This document shows, piece after piece, positions 61,555-64,000 of a stretch of DNA of 64,000 nt. The stretch comes from Ruminococcus sp. (GTDB lineage: Bacteria; Bacillota; Clostridia; Oscillospirales; Ruminococcaceae). A program made the position numbers and the translations under genes. How positions within the stretch are numbered: position 1 is the stretch's first letter; each line of letters begins with the position of its first letter. The stretch covers positions 1-64,000 of the forward strand of contig NZ_JAILNU010000112.1 in NCBI RefSeq assembly GCF_024691275.1, read 5' to 3'. The notes below the pieces were generated by a model. It was not told the origin of the DNA. It saw nothing but the letters and a program-made list of their open reading frames with translations, and made no database searches.

Positions 61555-62325
61555 TTATGTATTCCGCGTAAGAAAATCCATACTGATATCATAAAATTCA
61601 TCAGCATTCGTAAGCATTGCAGGATGATCTCCGTTTTCAAAAAGATACATTCTGCCGTTTGGTATTTTTTGAAGCATTTTCGAAAACACCTGTTCGTAGT
61701 AATCATCATAAACACTATACATGAAACTATCTTTTTTACTGCCTGTCAGAAGTATATCTGCTTTGATATCACTGAGCGGTCTATGATAGAAATTCGCTGT
61801 TTTCTTTTCATGTCTAATAATTGCAGAGGTATCATTGACGACGATCTTTTACCAGTCGTCACCGTGCATATATTCATAAAATCCTCTTGCAGACGGATTT
61901 TTCAAGGCGTTTTCTCTGTCAGAAACAAGGCGTTCTACAAACTTTTTATCTGCTTTTTCTCCTTTAAAGCTGTCCGCTATGATCTTTTCAACAAGCTCAG
62001 GGACTTCAAGAGCGACATTTAGTGCGGCAATAGCTCCGCCGCTGCTGCCGATAATGTACACATCTTTATACTTTTTATGTCTAAGAAAGGATATGACCTG
62101 CTGTGCCTCATAAAACCAGAAATCAGAAGGAAATACATCAAGTCTGTCCGACTTGCCGTGCCCCAGAAAATCAATCAGCACAACTTTAAAGCGGCTGCTG
62201 TATTTGTTTGCAAATTCACTGAACATTTTTGACGAAGCTGTATTGCCGTGCAGAAATATCAGCGGCGTACCACTGCCGAACTCTTCATAATATATATTTT
62301 TATTACGGAATCTAAAAAAGCTCAT
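61555..62325 (-). pseudogene. Alpha/beta hydrolase interrupted by an in-frame TAA
   Basis: The ORF track shows only the first 158 residues (RFRNKNIYYEEFGSGTPLIF; nucleophile GSSGGAIAAL), ending at GDDW-TAA. Reading past that TAA in the same frame gives 97 more codons. They encode KIVVNDTSAIIRHEKKTANF, then ADILLTGSKKDSF (the catalytic Asp) and FENGDHPAML (the catalytic His), before a stop at 61555. One base change thus removes two of three catalytic residues from a ~256-residue enzyme. No frameshift or other damage is seen, so the event is recent, or a sequencing error. Confidence 0.8.
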
Positions 62326-62392
62326 GATAGATACTCCTGTAAATCTAACTTATAAACTGATTATACATGATACAATGAACCATGTCAATAAA

Positions 62393-62432
62393 AAGCCGCA
62401 GTATTCCAGGTTGTAACAGAATACTGCGGCTT
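62393..62432 (-). terminator. Terminator of the sodium-pump decarboxylase operon
   Basis: AAGCCGCAGTATTC pairs with GAATACTGCGGCTT around a 12-base loop, followed by TTTTTATTG on the minus strand. Confidence 0.88.
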
Positions 62433-62457
62433 ATTAAATTATAAACTCATCAAGTTA

Positions 62458-63675
62458 TCACTTGAAAACAGCAAGTAAGAAGCCTGCTGCGATTGCAGAG
62501 CCGATAACACCTGCAACGTTCGGTCCCATAGCGTGCATGAGAAGGAAGTTTGAAGGATTAGCCTTCTGACCTTCCATCTGAGATACACGGGCAGCCATAG
62601 GAACAGCGGATACACCAGCTGAACCGATGAGCGGATTGATCTTTCCGCCTGAGAGCTTGTACATGATCTTGCCGACAAGAAGTCCGCCGATCGTTGAGAA
62701 GCAGAATGCTGTAAGACCAAGAACGATGATCTTGATAGTCTCAAGTGAGAGGAATCTCTCAGCAGCTGTTGTAGCGCCTACTGAGATTCCGAGGAATACA
62801 GTTACGATGTTCATAAGAGCGTTCTGAACTGTATCGGAAAGTCTCTCTGTAACTCCGCACTCTCTCCAGAGATTGCCGAGCATAAGGCATCCTACGAGAG
62901 GAGCTGTTGAAGGGAGAAGAAGGATAACGAACATAGCAACAATGATTGGGAAGATGATCTTCTCTGTCTTTGAAACTACACGAGTCTGCTCCATCTTTAC
63001 CTCTCTCTCCTTCTTTGTTGTGAGGAGCTTCATAAGAGGCGGCTGGATCATAGGGATAAGAGCCATATAAGAATAAGCTGCTATAGCGATCGGTCCAAGG
63101 AGCTCAGGAGCAAGTCTTGTTGTAAGGAAGATAGCTGTAGGACCGTCTGCACCACCGATGATACCGATGGAAGCAGCCTGATTTCCGCTGAATCCGAGAC
63201 ATACAGCTCCGAAGAATGCGAGGAAAACGCCCATCTGAGCAGCAGCTCCGAGGAGGAGGCTCTTAGGATTGGAGATAAGCGGACCGAAGTCTGTCATAGC
63301 ACCAACACCCATGAATATGAGTGAAGGATAAACGCCTGCCTTAACGCCTATGTAAAGAATGTCAAGGAGTCCTCCGTGAGCCATTATAGCTCCGTAGCTG
63401 TGGTAATATTCGCTTGACGGATCAAGGAACTCGTCCCAGAGATCCATGTGATAAAGTGCATCTGTTGAGCCTGCACCGAAGTAAGAAAGGTTTACGAGCA
63501 GACAGCCAAATGCGATACCAACGAGAAGGAGCGGTTCAAATTTCTTTTTGATTCCGAGGTAGAGAAGAACACATGATATAAATATCATGATAAGATTCTT
63601 CCAGCCCCCGTCAACGAAAAAGCTCTGGAAACCTGAATCGTTCCACAAAGTTTTCAGGGTTTCAAGAATATCCAT
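62458..63675 (-). CDS. Sodium-pumping decarboxylase, beta subunit
   Basis: This 405-residue membrane protein is the carboxybiotin decarboxylase and Na+ channel of the oxaloacetate/methylmalonyl-CoA/glutaconyl-CoA decarboxylase family (OadB/MmdB/GcdB). About nine to eleven helices are seen. IGIIGGADGPTAIF carries the conserved Asp, and GNLWRECGVTERL and SAGVSAVPMAARVSQ are family blocks. It follows the biotin carrier by 13 bases. The alpha subunit, which would decide the substrate, is outside the window. Confidence 0.93.
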   Translation of the reverse strand: MDILETLKTLWNDSGFQSFFVDGGWKNLIMIFISCVLLYLGIKKKFEPLLLVGIAFGCLLVNLSYFGAGSTDALYHMDLWDEFLDPSSEYYHSYGAIMAHGGLLDILYIGVKAGVYPSLIFMGVGAMTDFGPLISNPKSLLLGAAAQMGVFLAFFGAVCLGFSGNQAASIGIIGGADGPTAIFLTTRLAPELLGPIAIAAYSYMALIPMIQPPLMKLLTTKKEREVKMEQTRVVSKTEKIIFPIIVAMFVILLLPSTAPLVGCLMLGNLWRECGVTERLSDTVQNALMNIVTVFLGISVGATTAAERFLSLETIKIIVLGLTAFCFSTIGGLLVGKIMYKLSGGKINPLIGSAGVSAVPMAARVSQMEGQKANPSNFLLMHAMGPNVAGVIGSAIAAGFLLAVFK

Positions 63676-63688
63676 CTATGTGCCCTCC

Positions 63689-64000
63689 TTATGCTATTAC
63701 AACAAGAGGAGCGCCTGTGTCAACTACAGAACCCTTGCTTGTAACGACCTGAGCAACTGTGCCGTCCTTTGGAGCAACTATCTCGTTTTCCATCTTCATA
63801 GCTTCGAGGATAACGAGTATCTGACCAGCCTTTACTGTATCACCCTGAGCAACATCGACTCTGATGATATTACCTGGCATTGGAGCTGTAACAGTCTCGC
63901 CTGCTGCAAGATTTACAGGAGCAGCAGGAGCGGGAGCAGCCGCCGGTGCAGGTGCTGCTGCTGCAGCAGGAGCAGCAGGAGCTGCCTGAGCGGGTGCAAG
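63689..64000 (-). CDS. Biotin carrier subunit of the sodium-pump decarboxylase (5' end outside window)
   Basis: The ORF track shows only 63 residues from an internal Met. The frame stays open to the window edge, giving 103 residues. A long Ala/Pro hinge (about 28 residues) leads into the biotinyl domain ETVTAPMPGNIIRV, with the biotinylated Lys in LEAMKMENEIV. It shuttles carboxyl groups from the alpha to the beta subunit. The start and any upstream domain lie beyond the edge. Confidence 0.93.
   Translation of the reverse strand, partial: LAPAQAAPAAPAAAAAPAPAAAPAPAAPVNLAAGETVTAPMPGNIIRVDVAQGDTVKAGQILVILEAMKMENEIVAPKDGTVAQVVTSKGSVVDTGAPLVVIA

Noticed and set aside
61458-61715. 85-residue minus-strand ORF before pgk
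   Set aside because: It overlaps the tail of the broken hydrolase in another frame and the pgk promoter; low-complexity Ile/Lys/Phe composition.
1-64000. CRISPR arrays, tRNA or rRNA genes
   Set aside because: No regularly spaced repeats, no TTCRANTC-type T-loops in cloverleaf context and no rRNA-like stretches were noticed.

Overview
The window looks like chromosome from a strictly anaerobic, low-to-moderate GC Firmicute of the class Clostridia, most like Ruminococcus or a close relative. This rests on gene content and protein style, not on any search. The supporting genes are anaerobic ribonucleotide reductase with its activase, a probable PPi-type phosphofructokinase, a biotin-dependent sodium-pumping decarboxylase, an Hdr/Flx electron-transfer cluster, Rex, NusG-II and Gx transporter genes, and a DUF1292 protein. 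Shine-Dalgarno sites are strong and stem-loop terminators are frequent. I saw no tRNA, rRNA or CRISPR array.

Layout. Positions 1-420 hold the end of an IS256-type insertion sequence, abutting the stop codon of a ClpC-like gene. Positions 437-6413 hold protein quality control genes (clpC-like, clpX, clpP, trigger factor) and a tiny Cys/Gly-rich membrane peptide. Positions 6515-16184 hold housekeeping genes on the minus strand: rplS with a structured leader, lepB, rbgA, rnhB, yraN, thrC, a phosphoesterase, a two-protein radical-SAM module, cdd and small proteins. Positions 16316-20745 are plus-strand (SDR, HD hydrolase, LTA-synthase-like enzyme, thioesterase, isochorismatase-fold hydrolase). 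A ~135-base hairpin then separates convergent genes, followed by an HtrA protease.

Positions 22442-23905 are RNA-rich. An untranslated, highly structured transcript of about 630 nt has its own near-consensus promoter and terminator. After the DUF1292 gene comes a likely 6S RNA. Next are an alpha/beta hydrolase, nrdDG with NrdR-like boxes, an SGNH-like protein, a zinc-ribbon protein and pyrE.

The core of the window is 30314-46392. One minus-strand run, nearly without gaps, encodes fumarase, HdrB, HdrC, HdrA, FlxD, FlxC, FlxB, FlxA, a 2Fe-2S/4Fe-4S protein, a fumarate-reductase-type flavoprotein and an AspT-like carrier. Just upstream lie aconitase, NADP-type isocitrate dehydrogenase and Rex. 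I read this as a cytoplasmic NADH-linked, possibly electron-bifurcating fumarate reductase with its substrate supply and a candidate succinate exporter. Its likely switch is the NADH sensor Rex. Rex-like operators lie at the aconitase promoter, upstream of the fumarase promoter and at the pgk promoter.

The remainder (46565-64000) holds a heterodimeric ABC exporter, UDP-sugar pyrophosphorylase, phosphofructokinase, a HAD phosphatase, a corrinoid adenosyltransferase, and an ApbE/NusG-II/Gx cluster. It continues with a glycolytic operon (pgk, tpiA, gpmI, with small unknown genes between), an alpha/beta hydrolase broken by an in-frame stop, and the beta and biotinyl subunits of the sodium-pump decarboxylase running off the right edge. 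Together the central genes describe a glycolytic fermenter that disposes of NADH by making succinate and may conserve energy at the fumarate and decarboxylation steps.
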